Shown here: in pieces, positions 1 to 7,435 of the stretch | How the letters are laid out: every line of letters begins with the position of its first letter | Position numbering within the stretch: the stretch's first letter is position 1 | Assembly: GCA_900756575.1 (NCBI GenBank) | Contig: CAAEKQ010000042.1 | Span: 1 to 44,372, forward strand | Length of the DNA stretch: 44,372 nt | From: an uncultured Oscillospiraceae bacterium | Lineage (GTDB): Bacteria; Bacillota; Clostridia; Oscillospirales; Oscillospiraceae | Direction of reading: 5' to 3' | Translations under genes and position numbers: made by a program | The notes under the pieces: model-generated | Databases searched by the model: none | What the model was told of the DNA's origin: nothing | The model's input: the letters and a program-made list of their open reading frames with translations, nothing else

Positions 1-100
1 AACAATGTCTGCATTTCATCAAAAGGACTGTTTTCCGCCCTTTTGATGAAATGATGCGGCGTTTGCCGCAGGAATAAACCGAAAAACGGTTTATTCAGTC
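1..100 (-). ncRNA. Leader RNA with three tandem hairpins, continuing off the window
   Basis: Reading leftward from the promoter at 107-135, the predicted transcript begins near position 100. It would fold at once into three perfect stems: 72-81 with 87-96 (10 bp, loop of five A on the plus strand), 55-60 with 65-70 (6 bp, 4-nt loop) and 12-26 with 39-53 (15 bp, 12-nt loop). No U-tract follows the last stem on the minus strand, so this is not an ordinary terminator. It is either the 5' leader of a gene left of the window or a structured small RNA. I do not recognise a known riboswitch family in it. Confidence 0.5.
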
Positions 101-106
101 GACATT

Positions 107-135
107 ATTATAGCAGGTATCCCCACTGGTGTCAA
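107..135 (-). promoter_or_regulatory. Perfect-consensus sigma-A promoter, leftward
   Basis: On the minus strand TTGACA (130-135) and TATAAT (107-112) are separated by exactly 17 bp. It lies just downstream of the racemase-operon terminator, so it starts an independent transcript running off the left edge. Confidence 0.8.
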
Positions 136-149
136 ACGTCCGGTATCAC

Positions 150-190
150 AAAAAGCAGGCTGGGGCAACAAAATTTTTGCACCAGCCTGA
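150..190 (-). terminator. Terminator of the amino-acid transport/racemase operon
   Basis: On the minus strand CAGGCTGG-GCAA pairs with TTGC-CCAGCCTG across a short AT loop, and CTTTTTG follows. It lies 24 bp past the racemase stop codon. Confidence 0.8.
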
Positions 191-213
191 CGAAATGCAT
201 CGTTTCTTTCGTA

Positions 214-984
214 TTATTGCTCGCTCCAGACGAATTCCTCCACGGGGCCAACGGTCACCGGCCCGCCCATGGAGCAGCCCGTAACCCGACCGTCCTCCCG
301 GCGCACCGCCACGTTGATCTCACCGCCGGGCTCCTGAAAATGGAACGCCTGCCTTGATTCGTCCTGTCCTGCCAGATACCAGGCCGCCGCCACACTGCCG
401 GAACCACAGGAGGACTCCCACACCAGGGACTCCGTGCTCTTTACATATACCGCCGGAGTCAGCTGCTGCCCATCCAGGAACATAATGCCCCAGGCCTCCT
501 GCTCCAATCGGTTCAGGATCGGACGCGCTTCCTCCAAAAAGGCCGGTTCCGGCGGCTGATTCAGGGCCAGAAGATGTCCGATGCCCTGGCACTGCACCAG
601 GGGATACTTTGTCCCCCGCACGGAAATCCAGTCCACGCCCAAAGGCAGCGGCATATCCGCAAAGGCCGACTGCTGCGCGGAATTCACCGTAACCGGCACC
701 GGAGCCGTTGCCCCGGAGATCTCCACCGCCAGCCGATTGTTTTCCGTGCCATCCGCTTGGAGATAGCCATAGGAACGGACGGCATTTCCGCAGAACTCGC
801 CGCCCATCATTTCAACGCGGCAGTCTCCACCCAATCTGGGTGTCGCCGCAAAGCCCACCTGCTCGGCCCGCCCCTGGGCCATAATCGCCCGGGACAGCGC
901 AGGCCGCAATTCCGGCAATACGGAACTGAGCACCACGGCAGTGATATTTCCCGCCGGATTCAGATATCGAACCTGGACTTTCAT
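214..984 (-). CDS. DapF-fold amino-acid racemase/epimerase
   Basis: 256-residue protein of the PLP-independent diaminopimelate epimerase fold. Both half-site cysteines are visible: Cys65 in GGEFCGNAVRS and Cys193 in ESSCGSGS, the acid/base pair that racemises an amino-acid alpha carbon. The Glu-Arg-Gly stretch that true DapF carries just before its second cysteine is absent (here KSTESLVWE), and the protein is slightly short, so meso-DAP is probably not the substrate. The motif style is closer to the CntK/histidine-racemase branch, as far as I can judge from memory. The ATG overlaps the ATPase stop codon by 4 bp (ATGA), which implies translational coupling to the amino-acid importer. Substrate is inferred only from that context. 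Confidence 0.85.
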   Translation of the reverse strand: MKVQVRYLNPAGNITAVVLSSVLPELRPALSRAIMAQGRAEQVGFAATPRLGGDCRVEMMGGEFCGNAVRSYGYLQADGTENNRLAVEISGATAPVPVTVNSAQQSAFADMPLPLGVDWISVRGTKYPLVQCQGIGHLLALNQPPEPAFLEEARPILNRLEQEAWGIMFLDGQQLTPAVYVKSTESLVWESSCGSGSVAAAWYLAGQDESRQAFHFQEPGGEINVAVRREDGRVTGCSMGGPVTVGPVEEFVWSEQ

Positions 985-1742
985 CCCTGTGCAAACCTCG
1001 CCAGGAACTGCTGGGTGCGCTCCTCCTTGGGATGCTCAATGACCTCGTGGGGATCGCCCTGCTCTACAATGTAGCCGCCGTCCATAAAGATCACCCGGTC
1101 CGCCACATCCCGGGCAAAGCCCATCTCGTGGGTGACAATCACCATGGTCATCTTCTCCTGAGCCAGCTGACGAATGACCTTGAGGATTTCGCCGGTGAGC
1201 TCAGGATCCAGTGCGGAGGTAGGCTCGTCAAAGAACAAAATGGAGGGATTCATAGCCAGTGCCCGGGCAATGGCGACCCGCTGCTGCTGACCGCCGGAGA
1301 GCTGACAGGGATAGCTGTTCTCTTTGCCGGTGAGGCCCATTTTCGCCAGCAGACTTTTGGCCGTTTCCATGGCCTCCTGCTTGGACTTTTTCTGCACGTG
1401 AATGGGCGCATCCATGATGTTTTTCAGCACGGAATAGTGGGGGAACAGATTGAAGTTCTGGAACACCAGGCCAAAACAGCCCTGGATCTCCCGAAGCTCC
1501 TTCTTGGCGGCATATTCCGCATGGCCGTTTTCCGATTTCGCCGCCGCTTTGCCCAGATAGATGAGGTCGCCATCGTCCATGGTTTCCAGCATAGTGGCAC
1601 AGCGCAGCAGGGTGGATTTACCGGAACCGGAGGGGCCAATGATCGCAACGACCTCGCCCTCCTCCACGTTCAGAGAAATATCGTGGAGCACGTCCGTCTC
1701 GCCGAACGCCTTTTTGCAGTGATTGATTTCAAGCAATTTCAT
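981..1742 (-). CDS. Polar amino-acid ABC transporter, ATP-binding protein
   Basis: ATPase subunit of a GlnQ/HisP-type importer, about 253 residues. Walker A is GPSGSGKS, the signature is LSGGQQQR, Walker B is ILFFDEPTSALD, and the switch histidine lies in VTHEMGFA. ATG 1742 follows a GGGGGTG ribosome site and gives the usual N terminus MKLLEI; a GTG nine bases upstream is less likely. It sits 13 bp after the permease and overlaps the racemase start by 4 bp. It powers import of an unidentified amino acid. Confidence 0.93.
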   Translation of the reverse strand: MKLLEINHCKKAFGETDVLHDISLNVEEGEVVAIIGPSGSGKSTLLRCATMLETMDDGDLIYLGKAAAKSENGHAEYAAKKELREIQGCFGLVFQNFNLFPHYSVLKNIMDAPIHVQKKSKQEAMETAKSLLAKMGLTGKENSYPCQLSGGQQQRVAIARALAMNPSILFFDEPTSALDPELTGEILKVIRQLAQEKMTMVIVTHEMGFARDVADRVIFMDGGYIVEQGDPHEVIEHPKEERTQQFLARFAQG

Positions 1743-1755
1743 CGGAAGCACCCCC

Positions 1756-2451
1756 TTACTGATAGTAGTTCATCCAGTTTTCAATTTTACCCATAATGCC
1801 GGCCACCAGCAGGTTAAAGATGTAGTAAAACACGCCGGCCACAAACAGCGGCAGAATATTTGCCTGAGCTGCAGCCACCTGCTTGGCAATGGTGAACATC
1901 TCCGTATAGGCCAGGACAAAGGCCAGAGAGGTATCCTTCACCAGGGTAATGACCTCGTTGGTCACAGGCGGCAGGACACGCTTGCACATCTGCGGGAAAA
2001 TGATCTTAAAAAAGGTCTGGGTGCGGTTGTAGCCCAGCACCCGTGCCGCCTCCCGCTGTCCGTTGGGGATGCCCTGGATGCCGGAGCGGAAAATCTCGGC
2101 GAAATATGCCGCATAGTTGATGGAGAAGCCCACAATGGTGGCGCCCACACGCCAGGCCGCATTCAACCGCCAGCCAAAGAGATAGTATGGGCCGTAAAAC
2201 CAGACAATCAGCTGGAGCATCAGAGGGGTGCCCCGGAGAATGGAGATCAGGAACTTGATGATCAGCTGTACCGGCTTAAACTTCCCCAATACGCCCTCGG
2301 GGCTCAGGCAGCGGAAGGGGGCCCAGTTGTTCATGCGGCCCATTGCCACCAGCAGGCCCAGGGGCAGGGAGAAAATCAGCGTGCTGAAGAAAATCAGCAG
2401 GGTGGAGCCTACGCCGGACAGCACCTGCTGTACCACAGACAAGAACGACAT
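1756..2451 (-). CDS. Polar amino-acid ABC transporter, permease
   Basis: HisM/GlnP-type membrane subunit of about 231 residues from ATG 2451 (ribosome site GAGG). It is hydrophobic throughout. The cytoplasmic ATPase-coupling loop reads EIFRSGIQGIPNGQREAARV, the EAA-loop pattern of this family. An upstream in-frame start at 2502 would add a Gly/Pro-rich stretch untypical of the family. It is the second gene of the operon, between the binding protein and the ATPase. Only one permease gene is present, so it probably works as a homodimer. Confidence 0.92.
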   Translation of the reverse strand: MSFLSVVQQVLSGVGSTLLIFFSTLIFSLPLGLLVAMGRMNNWAPFRCLSPEGVLGKFKPVQLIIKFLISILRGTPLMLQLIVWFYGPYYLFGWRLNAAWRVGATIVGFSINYAAYFAEIFRSGIQGIPNGQREAARVLGYNRTQTFFKIIFPQMCKRVLPPVTNEVITLVKDTSLAFVLAYTEMFTIAKQVAAAQANILPLFVAGVFYYIFNLLVAGIMGKIENWMNYYQ

Positions 2452-2518
2452 GTCAGATACCTCACTCGTAGAAATTGGGGGGCAGCCTCCGCCGCCCCCC
2501 AAGGCTATACTTTTTCCG

Positions 2519-3445
2519 TTACTTTACATAGTCACCCAGGCAAATCATGTCGGGCAGGTTATAGTCGGTGTACTTCGCGGCGATCTCATCGAAGGTGCCG
2601 TCCTTGTACATCTCAAACAGGGTGTCCTGAACCTGATCTTTCAGCTCCTCATTGCCCTTCTTAAAGCCGATGCCGTACTGCTCGGTGGAAAGGGGCTCGT
2701 CCAGCTTCCGGAAGGTGTCGCCCCGGGAAGCCAGCTGATACTGTGCCACGCCGATATCTACTGCAATGGCATCGACTGCGCCGGATTCCAGGTTCATGAA
2801 TGCGGTGTTATAATCGGCAACCTGCTGCAGGTCTGCAAAGGAAGCAGCCAGAGCCAAGTTCTCGTCGTTGTCTTCCTCGCTGGTCAGCGCGGTGAGGGCG
2901 GAGGAATCGGCCTGAGTTACTACAACCTTACCGGCCAGGTCTTCCTTGCTCTTGATGTCGGAATCGTTCATCACAACAAATACAATGGAGTTGTCCACAT
3001 AGGGAACGGAGAAGGTGTAGTCATCCTCGCGGCCGGTCATGGTAAAGCCGTTCCAGATGCAGTCGATGGCGCCGGTGCTCAGTTCCATGTCCTTGGAATC
3101 CCAGTCGATGGGCTGCTTGACCAGCGTCCAGCCATTGCGGTCACAGACCTCCTGGGCCAGCTCCAGGTCGAAGCCGGTGTATTCGCCGCTCTCGTCCTTG
3201 TAGCCATAGGGGGGATATTCCGCATCGAAGCCAACGGTAAAGGTGCGGCCCTCACCGGTTGCGGTCTCAGCAGCGGATGCGTCATTGTTTTCAGCGGGAG
3301 CCGCAGTGGTTTCTTCCACAGCAGCAGTCTCAGCGGGGGCTTCGGATTTTGCAGCGGATGCGGCGGAAGAAGCGGCATCGGAGCCACAGGCGGCCACGGA
3401 AAGCATCATTCCGGCGGCCATCAGCAGTGCAAGCAGTTTTTTCAT
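2519..3445 (-). CDS. Amino-acid ABC transporter substrate-binding lipoprotein
   Basis: 308 residues, family 3 solute-binding protein. A signal peptide ends in the lipobox SVAAC with the lipidated Cys20, followed by a low-complexity Ala/Ser/Glu linker (about 21-65). The periplasmic-binding-protein core begins FTVGFDAEYPPYGY. Typical signatures are GFDLELAQEVC and MTGREDDYTFSVPY. It is anchored on the outer face of the membrane and delivers a polar amino acid to the permease; the ligand cannot be read from sequence. ATG follows AGGAGAG. It is the first gene of the operon, behind its own promoter. Confidence 0.93.
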   Translation of the reverse strand: MKKLLALLMAAGMMLSVAACGSDAASSAASAAKSEAPAETAAVEETTAAPAENNDASAAETATGEGRTFTVGFDAEYPPYGYKDESGEYTGFDLELAQEVCDRNGWTLVKQPIDWDSKDMELSTGAIDCIWNGFTMTGREDDYTFSVPYVDNSIVFVVMNDSDIKSKEDLAGKVVVTQADSSALTALTSEEDNDENLALAASFADLQQVADYNTAFMNLESGAVDAIAVDIGVAQYQLASRGDTFRKLDEPLSTEQYGIGFKKGNEELKDQVQDTLFEMYKDGTFDEIAAKYTDYNLPDMICLGDYVK

Positions 3446-3530
3446 CGTAGTCTCTCCTATCGTTTCTGCGGCTGCACTGCCGCAGGGCTTGGCAATTCCG
3501 CTCGTGCGTTCTTGCTCTTAAGTTGCTATT

Positions 3531-3559
3531 ATATTAGCGAATCATTACGCTAAAGTCAA
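3531..3559 (-). promoter_or_regulatory. Promoter of the amino-acid transport/racemase operon
   Basis: Minus-strand TTGACT (3554-3559) and TAATAT (3531-3536) with 17 bp spacing, about 85 bp upstream of the binding-protein ATG. Confidence 0.7.
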
Positions 3560-3580
3560 GAGGAATTTGCCCAACTCCAC

Positions 3581-3617
3581 AAAAAGCGGCATTGTGTACA
3601 AACAACGCCGCTTTTTT
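3581..3617. terminator. Bidirectional terminator after the NimA-like gene
   Basis: AAAAAGCGGC-TTGT pairs with ACAA-GCCGCTTTTTT around a short loop. It lies immediately after the stop of the 3621-4094 gene and upstream of the transporter operon promoter. Confidence 0.85.
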
Positions 3618-3620
3618 ATC

Positions 3621-4094
3621 CTATTTATGTTGCGTTCCGGTGAGGTTTTCGGCCTCCAGCTTCAAAATTGCCACGCGATTCATCATGGCGTCCGGGAATT
3701 CTAACGGTTCCCGGCTGCCGGAATAGTGTGCCATCACCGCTTGCAGGCCCCGTCGCTTTTCCTCCGGCTCCTGCACCAGGTTGATCCTGCCCCGGCCCAT
3801 GACGCTCTCATAGAGGAACGACCAGCTGCACGGCACTTCTCCCTTCACCAGTCCATAGCCCGTGTCCATGCAGAAGGACGCATTGGGATTCGCTTTAATC
3901 AGGCTGAGTTTCTTCCCCTCCGAAGCCGCGTGCATATAAAATGTAAACTGATCCCCCGCCCGCTCGTAGCCGAAGTTCATGGGCACCACGTAGGGGTAAT
4001 CGCCGTCCAGCAGACCCAGGTGGATGCAGTCGCACTGTTGGATGATTTTCTCCAGCTGGGAGAAGTCTGTGACTTCACGGTCATTTCTTCCCAT
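3621..4094 (-). CDS. Pyridoxamine 5'-phosphate oxidase-like flavin-binding protein (NimA-like)
   Basis: 157 residues of the split-barrel FMN-binding superfamily. The N terminus MGRNDREVTD followed by CIHLGLLDGDYPYVVPMNFGY is typical of the NimA/5-nitroimidazole-reductase-like branch common in gut anaerobes. The members reduce or bind small cofactors or nitro compounds, but the substrate of this one is unknown, and family membership alone does not imply drug resistance. The ribosome site is AGGAG before ATG 4094, and the stop is TAG. It is monocistronic, with its own terminator. Confidence 0.85.
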   Translation of the reverse strand: MGRNDREVTDFSQLEKIIQQCDCIHLGLLDGDYPYVVPMNFGYERAGDQFTFYMHAASEGKKLSLIKANPNASFCMDTGYGLVKGEVPCSWSFLYESVMGRGRINLVQEPEEKRRGLQAVMAHYSGSREPLEFPDAMMNRVAILKLEAENLTGTQHK

Positions 4095-4216
4095 GTTTGT
4101 GCACTCCTAATGATAAAATCTGTCACATTTCTCCGGGCAAATCCTGACAGCGCAGTTTGGTCGCTTATACTTGGTTTTGACTTTGCACTGTTTCCCTCAG
4201 CGCAATCCTATTTTTG

Positions 4217-4245
4217 TTGTAATGTGGTATAATTTGTCGTATAAT
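4217..4245 (+). promoter_or_regulatory. Promoter(s) of the orphan coiled-coil gene
   Basis: Two TATAAT hexamers (4228-4233 and 4240-4245) lie on the plus strand; the second has TTGTAA 17 bp upstream. The octamer TAATGTGG is directly repeated at 4220-4227 and 4243-4250 and could be a regulator site. Confidence 0.6.
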
Positions 4246-4273
4246 GTGGACAATGAAAAGGGGAGATGCTAAA

Positions 4274-5206
4274 ATGCTGATCATTTTATTGCTTGTTGTA
4301 GTTCTGGCGATCTGTGGTGCAGTTATCACCAGGAACAAAAGTAATGCTCATGACACTCCAGCAGAAAGTAAAAAGCAGGAAACTACAGTTTCAAGCTACA
4401 GCATCACAGAAATCCCTCAAAAGTCGCAGCCAAAACAAACCACATTCACCGACGAGCTGTTGGAGCCGCCCAAGTGTTCTACTCCGCCTGTGCAGCGGCA
4501 GTCAAAACAGCCCGTGCAATTTGATATTGCCATGTTCCAATTTCTGCGGAATAATGGTGTAGAGTTCATTGATAACCGTGGGAAGAACGGCGCGCTCTGG
4601 ATTGTCGGCGGCAGCTCGCTGAGTGACATTGCGCAGGAATGTAAATACCGTTTTGGCGTTACTTTTACCTTCAAACCAGAGGGTGGGCAATGTACCAAGC
4701 ATCGTCCTGCGTGGTGGACAAGAAACTATGCCTCCAAGAGCACCGTTGTCACCGATGCAGCCCCACAGGTTCTCCACAGCAAGAAAACAAAGCAAATTGA
4801 AGGTCAGACTTCCATTGAAGAACTTCTTACAGCAAATCCAGTTCCGAATACACAATCCAATTCTGAGCAGATAGATAATGCCATAAAAAGGTGGGACGAG
4901 ATTTCAGCTCAAAAGGACAAAGCGTTGAAAGAATATGAGGAACTTGAAGAACTGTACACCAAGCACAAGAAAGAACTGGATAAAATGCTTACGAACGATC
5001 AAATAGAACTTGCGGTAAATGCCGGGCTTCTTAGTTCCAATAAAGCACAGGTCATGAAAGATCTCCGTAATAACACAATTTCGATTGTTACAAAAGCAGC
5101 GAAGTCAAAAAGTCTGACGAAAAAAATCATTGATAATTGTAATGAGCAATTATCTTTGCTATCGGATGTAATTGAGCAGCTGTCCAAATCCACCAGTCAT
5201 TTCTGA
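4274..5206 (+). CDS. Orphan N-terminally anchored protein with coiled coil, low GC
   Basis: 310 residues from ATG 4274 (ribosome site GGGGAG); an ATG at 4244 overlaps the promoter -10 and is rejected. Residues 1-18 form one hydrophobic segment, followed by a polar, Gln/Pro/Ser-rich linker to about residue 80. A compact domain follows (about 83-150) with NNGVEFIDNR, GALWIVGG, GVTFTF and TKHRPAWW. I have the impression that this small domain also occurs appended to helicase-like and nuclease-like proteins, but I cannot name it. Residues 205-250 are a charged heptad-like coiled coil, and the C terminus is helical. Codon use is markedly AT-richer than the neighbours, suggesting recent acquisition. 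Function unknown. Confidence 0.75.
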   Translation: MLIILLLVVVLAICGAVITRNKSNAHDTPAESKKQETTVSSYSITEIPQKSQPKQTTFTDELLEPPKCSTPPVQRQSKQPVQFDIAMFQFLRNNGVEFIDNRGKNGALWIVGGSSLSDIAQECKYRFGVTFTFKPEGGQCTKHRPAWWTRNYASKSTVVTDAAPQVLHSKKTKQIEGQTSIEELLTANPVPNTQSNSEQIDNAIKRWDEISAQKDKALKEYEELEELYTKHKKELDKMLTNDQIELAVNAGLLSSNKAQVMKDLRNNTISIVTKAAKSKSLTKKIIDNCNEQLSLLSDVIEQLSKSTSHF

Positions 5207-5212
5207 TCACAC

Positions 5213-5240
5213 ACCGCCTTCCTTCGTGAAGGCGGTTCTG
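5213..5240 (+). terminator. Likely terminator of the orphan gene
   Basis: ACCGCCTTC (5213-5221) pairs perfectly with GAAGGCGGT (5228-5236) around a 6-nt loop just after the stop. The following U-tract is weak. Confidence 0.5.
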
Positions 5241-5284
5241 TCATATGTGCGCCATCATCCCATCCCCAAAACATCTTTCCATTT

Positions 5285-5320
5285 ATAAATAGAGGGCAGC
5301 CGGAACCCCAGCCGCCCTCA
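5285..5320 (-). terminator. Terminator of the flavodoxin operon
   Basis: On the minus strand GAGGGCGGCTGG pairs with CCGGCTGCCCTC (two G-U wobbles) around GGTT, followed by an AT-rich tail. It lies 13 bp past the flavodoxin stop. Confidence 0.6.
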
Positions 5321-5332
5321 TATTGTGCAGAA

Positions 5333-5836
5333 TTACTTAAACAGCTCCAGTGCCTTCTTTGCGAACCGGGTGCCGTAGGTCTGGAACAGAGGCGCAGCCT
5401 CCTCCTCGCCGCCCTTGAGGCAGATGGGTCCAAGATGGATAAAGGGCAGGCCCTGAGCGGTACCGCTGGAATAAACCACGGTGCCCTTCACCAGCAGCTG
5501 GGTCAGAACGGACTGAATGGCAATGTCGCCGCCGCCCTGGAGGAAGTTTGCAGTGGCATATGCGCCGCAGAGCTTGTCGGCCAGCTTGCAGGGGCAGTTG
5601 TCCAGCCAGGTTTTGAGCTGGTTTGCCTCAGCGGCATAGTAGTCGGGGGTACCGACGATCACGGCTGCGGAGTCGTTGACAAAGTTCACGTTCTCCTCAT
5701 GATAGGACGTCACCTCGGAAATGGGAAACAGGCCCACCTCGATGGAAGCGTCGGCAGCAGCGATGCCCTTCTTGATTTCCTCCGCCATGGAAGCGGTACG
5801 GCCGGTGGATGTAAAGTAAACAATAGAGATTTTCAT
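5333..5836 (-). CDS. Flavodoxin-family protein
   Basis: 167 residues of the flavodoxin fold. The FMN phosphate-binding loop is near the N terminus (YFTSTGRTASMAEEI), and a second flavin loop carries GTPDYYAAEANQLKTWLD. Such proteins carry one or two electrons in the cytoplasm. It starts 12 bp after the CoaC-like flavoprotein gene and shares its transcript, so it may supply reducing equivalents to that enzyme or take them from it. That partnership is inferred from gene order only. Confidence 0.88.
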   Translation of the reverse strand: MKISIVYFTSTGRTASMAEEIKKGIAAADASIEVGLFPISEVTSYHEENVNFVNDSAAVIVGTPDYYAAEANQLKTWLDNCPCKLADKLCGAYATANFLQGGGDIAIQSVLTQLLVKGTVVYSSGTAQGLPFIHLGPICLKGGEEEAAPLFQTYGTRFAKKALELFK

Positions 5837-5848
5837 AGATTATCCTCC

Positions 5849-6403
5849 TTATTTGTTGCCGATCAGGTTGACAATATAATCGCCGATCTCGTCAGCGGTA
5901 GCCAGCTCGCCGGTGCCCTTGCCGCCGTAAGCCAGCACACCCTCATGGGGCTCGATGAACTTATACTGGCCCAGATCCTTGAGCTTCTGCATATTGCCCT
6001 GGACAATGGGGTTGGTATACATGGCGTCGTTCATAGCAGGTGCAATGACAACGGGGGCATGGGTTGCCATCACGGTGGTGGTGAGCATATCGTCGGCAAT
6101 GCCGTTGGCAATCTTGCCGATGACGTTGGCGGTGCAGGGAGCGATCAGGAAGCAGTCCGCCTTCCGTGCCAGGGAGATGTGCTCTACGCTCCAGACTGCG
6201 GGCTCCTTGAACATATCCCGGGTGACGATGTTCCGGGACAGGGTACGAATGGTCTGCTCCGTAATAAAGGTCTCGGAGTTCTTGGTCATGATGACGTCCA
6301 CGTTGGCGTGCAGGTCGATCACCAGCTTATTGAGGATCAGGCAAGCCTTCCACGCGGCAATACCGCCGGTCACGCCCATGACAATATTTTTACCTTTGAG
6401 CAT
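5849..6403 (-). CDS. CoaC/Dfp-like flavoprotein of the HFCD family, catalytic Cys replaced by Tyr
   Basis: 184 residues, a homo-oligomeric flavin-containing Cys decarboxylase (HFCD) protein. It begins with the Dfp-like VMGVTGGIAAWKA, has the active-site His75 in VEHISLARKAD, the flavin-site APCTANVIGKIANGIADD, and the substrate motif PAMN with Asn125. The last Dfp signature normally reads ACG..G.GR; here it is AYGGKGTGE, with Tyr159 (codon TAC) in place of the cysteine that reduces the enethiol intermediate and Glu in place of Arg. No CoaB domain or coaB neighbour is present. It is therefore probably not the normal phosphopantothenoylcysteine decarboxylase, but a paralogue that may stop at an enethiol or decarboxylate another cysteine-containing substrate. 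Confidence 0.85.
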   Translation of the reverse strand: MLKGKNIVMGVTGGIAAWKACLILNKLVIDLHANVDVIMTKNSETFITEQTIRTLSRNIVTRDMFKEPAVWSVEHISLARKADCFLIAPCTANVIGKIANGIADDMLTTTVMATHAPVVIAPAMNDAMYTNPIVQGNMQKLKDLGQYKFIEPHEGVLAYGGKGTGELATADEIGDYIVNLIGNK

Positions 6404-6439
6404 TTGAATGCATCCTTCCTGAGAAAATATATCGTCTTC

Positions 6440-6469
6440 ATTATATCACAGAAAACGTAAAAAGCACAA
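6440..6469 (-). promoter_or_regulatory. Promoter of the flavoprotein-flavodoxin operon
   Basis: Minus-strand TTGTGC (6464-6469) and TATAAT (6440-6445), 18 bp apart, with TG one base before the -10. It abuts the stop codon of the deacetylase gene. Confidence 0.7.
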
Positions 6470-7225
6470 CTATTTTTCCGCAAAATCCGTATACACATTT
6501 CCCGGCTCCAGTTCCGTTCCCCGGAGGGCCGCCAGCTCGCTGACCGTTACAAAGCAGTAGCCTTTTTCTTCCAGCAGCTCCACCAGTCTCAGGGCCGCTT
6601 CTACAGAGCTTTGGGAGAGGTCATGCATGAGAATAACATCTCCGTCCCCCGCCTCCCGGGCCATGGTGTGGAGCACCGCACCGGCATCGTGGGACGCCCA
6701 ATCTCTTGGATCCACTGACCATAGTATCACGCTCATGCCCTCGGCCTCGGCTTCGCGGCACACCGTTTCATTATATGCACCCCCAGGTGGACGCATGACC
6801 ACGGGCCAGCTTCCTGTAAGCGCCCGGATTTTTTCGGCCGTCTGAGCCACATCCTGCTGCACCTCCCGGGGTGTGAGCTTAGTGAGATCCGTATGCACCG
6901 TGGAATGCACCCCCAGCTCATGGCCTTCCTCCAAATAGCGGCTCAGGGCCGAAGGATACTGCTCCATCCGATAGCCGCAGAGGAAAAACGTCGCCCGGGC
7001 ATTCCGCTGCCGGAGACCGTCCAGCAGCTGCTCCGTCAAAGCCCCGGACGGTCCGTCGTCAAAGGTCAGAGCAATATAGCCCCTGGGCTGCTGCTCCTTT
7101 TCCTCGGGGCTCTCCGCCCAGACGTTGACAAGGAGCAATACCGCCGCCAACGTCCACCCGGCGCTTCTCCAAATTGTCCGCTTTTTTCTCACGATCCCGC
7201 TCCCCTTTTCGTTTTCCTTTTCCAT
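6470..7225 (-). CDS. Membrane-anchored polysaccharide deacetylase (NodB domain)
   Basis: 251 residues from ATG 7225 (ribosome site GGAGG). One N-terminal membrane segment (SAGWTLAAVLLLVNVW) is followed by a carbohydrate-esterase-4 domain. The metal and catalytic motifs are in order: TFDDGP, HSTVH, RPPGGAYN, DPRDW and ILMHD. It probably removes acetyl groups from cell-wall peptidoglycan or another surface glycan outside the membrane. The N-terminal 16 codons of the longest frame have no ribosome site and are excluded. The stop is TAG. Confidence 0.9.
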   Translation of the reverse strand: MEKENEKGSGIVRKKRTIWRSAGWTLAAVLLLVNVWAESPEEKEQQPRGYIALTFDDGPSGALTEQLLDGLRQRNARATFFLCGYRMEQYPSALSRYLEEGHELGVHSTVHTDLTKLTPREVQQDVAQTAEKIRALTGSWPVVMRPPGGAYNETVCREAEAEGMSVILWSVDPRDWASHDAGAVLHTMAREAGDGDVILMHDLSQSSVEAALRLVELLEEKGYCFVTVSELAALRGTELEPGNVYTDFAEK

Positions 7226-7325
7226 AGTATCCTCCGGTTTTCTGCCAATTATCCGTCTGCATTGCTTCGGCATGAATCTATTTCGACAGCTTCTGGTTGG
7301 ATTTGCGTATTTACACCGATTTACA

Positions 7326-7354
7326 TTGACTTCTATCTCTATTTCCAGTAAAAT
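7326..7354 (+). promoter_or_regulatory. Promoter of the SLH/transglutaminase gene
   Basis: TTGACT (7326-7331) and TAAAAT (7349-7354) with 17 bp spacing, about 80 bp before the ATG at 7436. The surrounding 7226-7435 gap otherwise shows nothing I recognise. Confidence 0.7.
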
Positions 7355-7435
7355 ATTTTTAAACGGATGTGTAGATTTGGTGTTGGATCAAATCGAATAT
7401 CCCCACATTCGTGCCATATAAAGAGGAGGCTTATT

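Noticed and set aside
12..96. Hairpins at the left edge as a terminator cluster
   Set aside because: None is followed by a U-tract on either strand, and a perfect promoter directs transcription into them.
4014..4244. NimA-like gene as a nitroimidazole resistance determinant
   Set aside because: The family is broad and common in anaerobes; the sequence alone gives no support for resistance.
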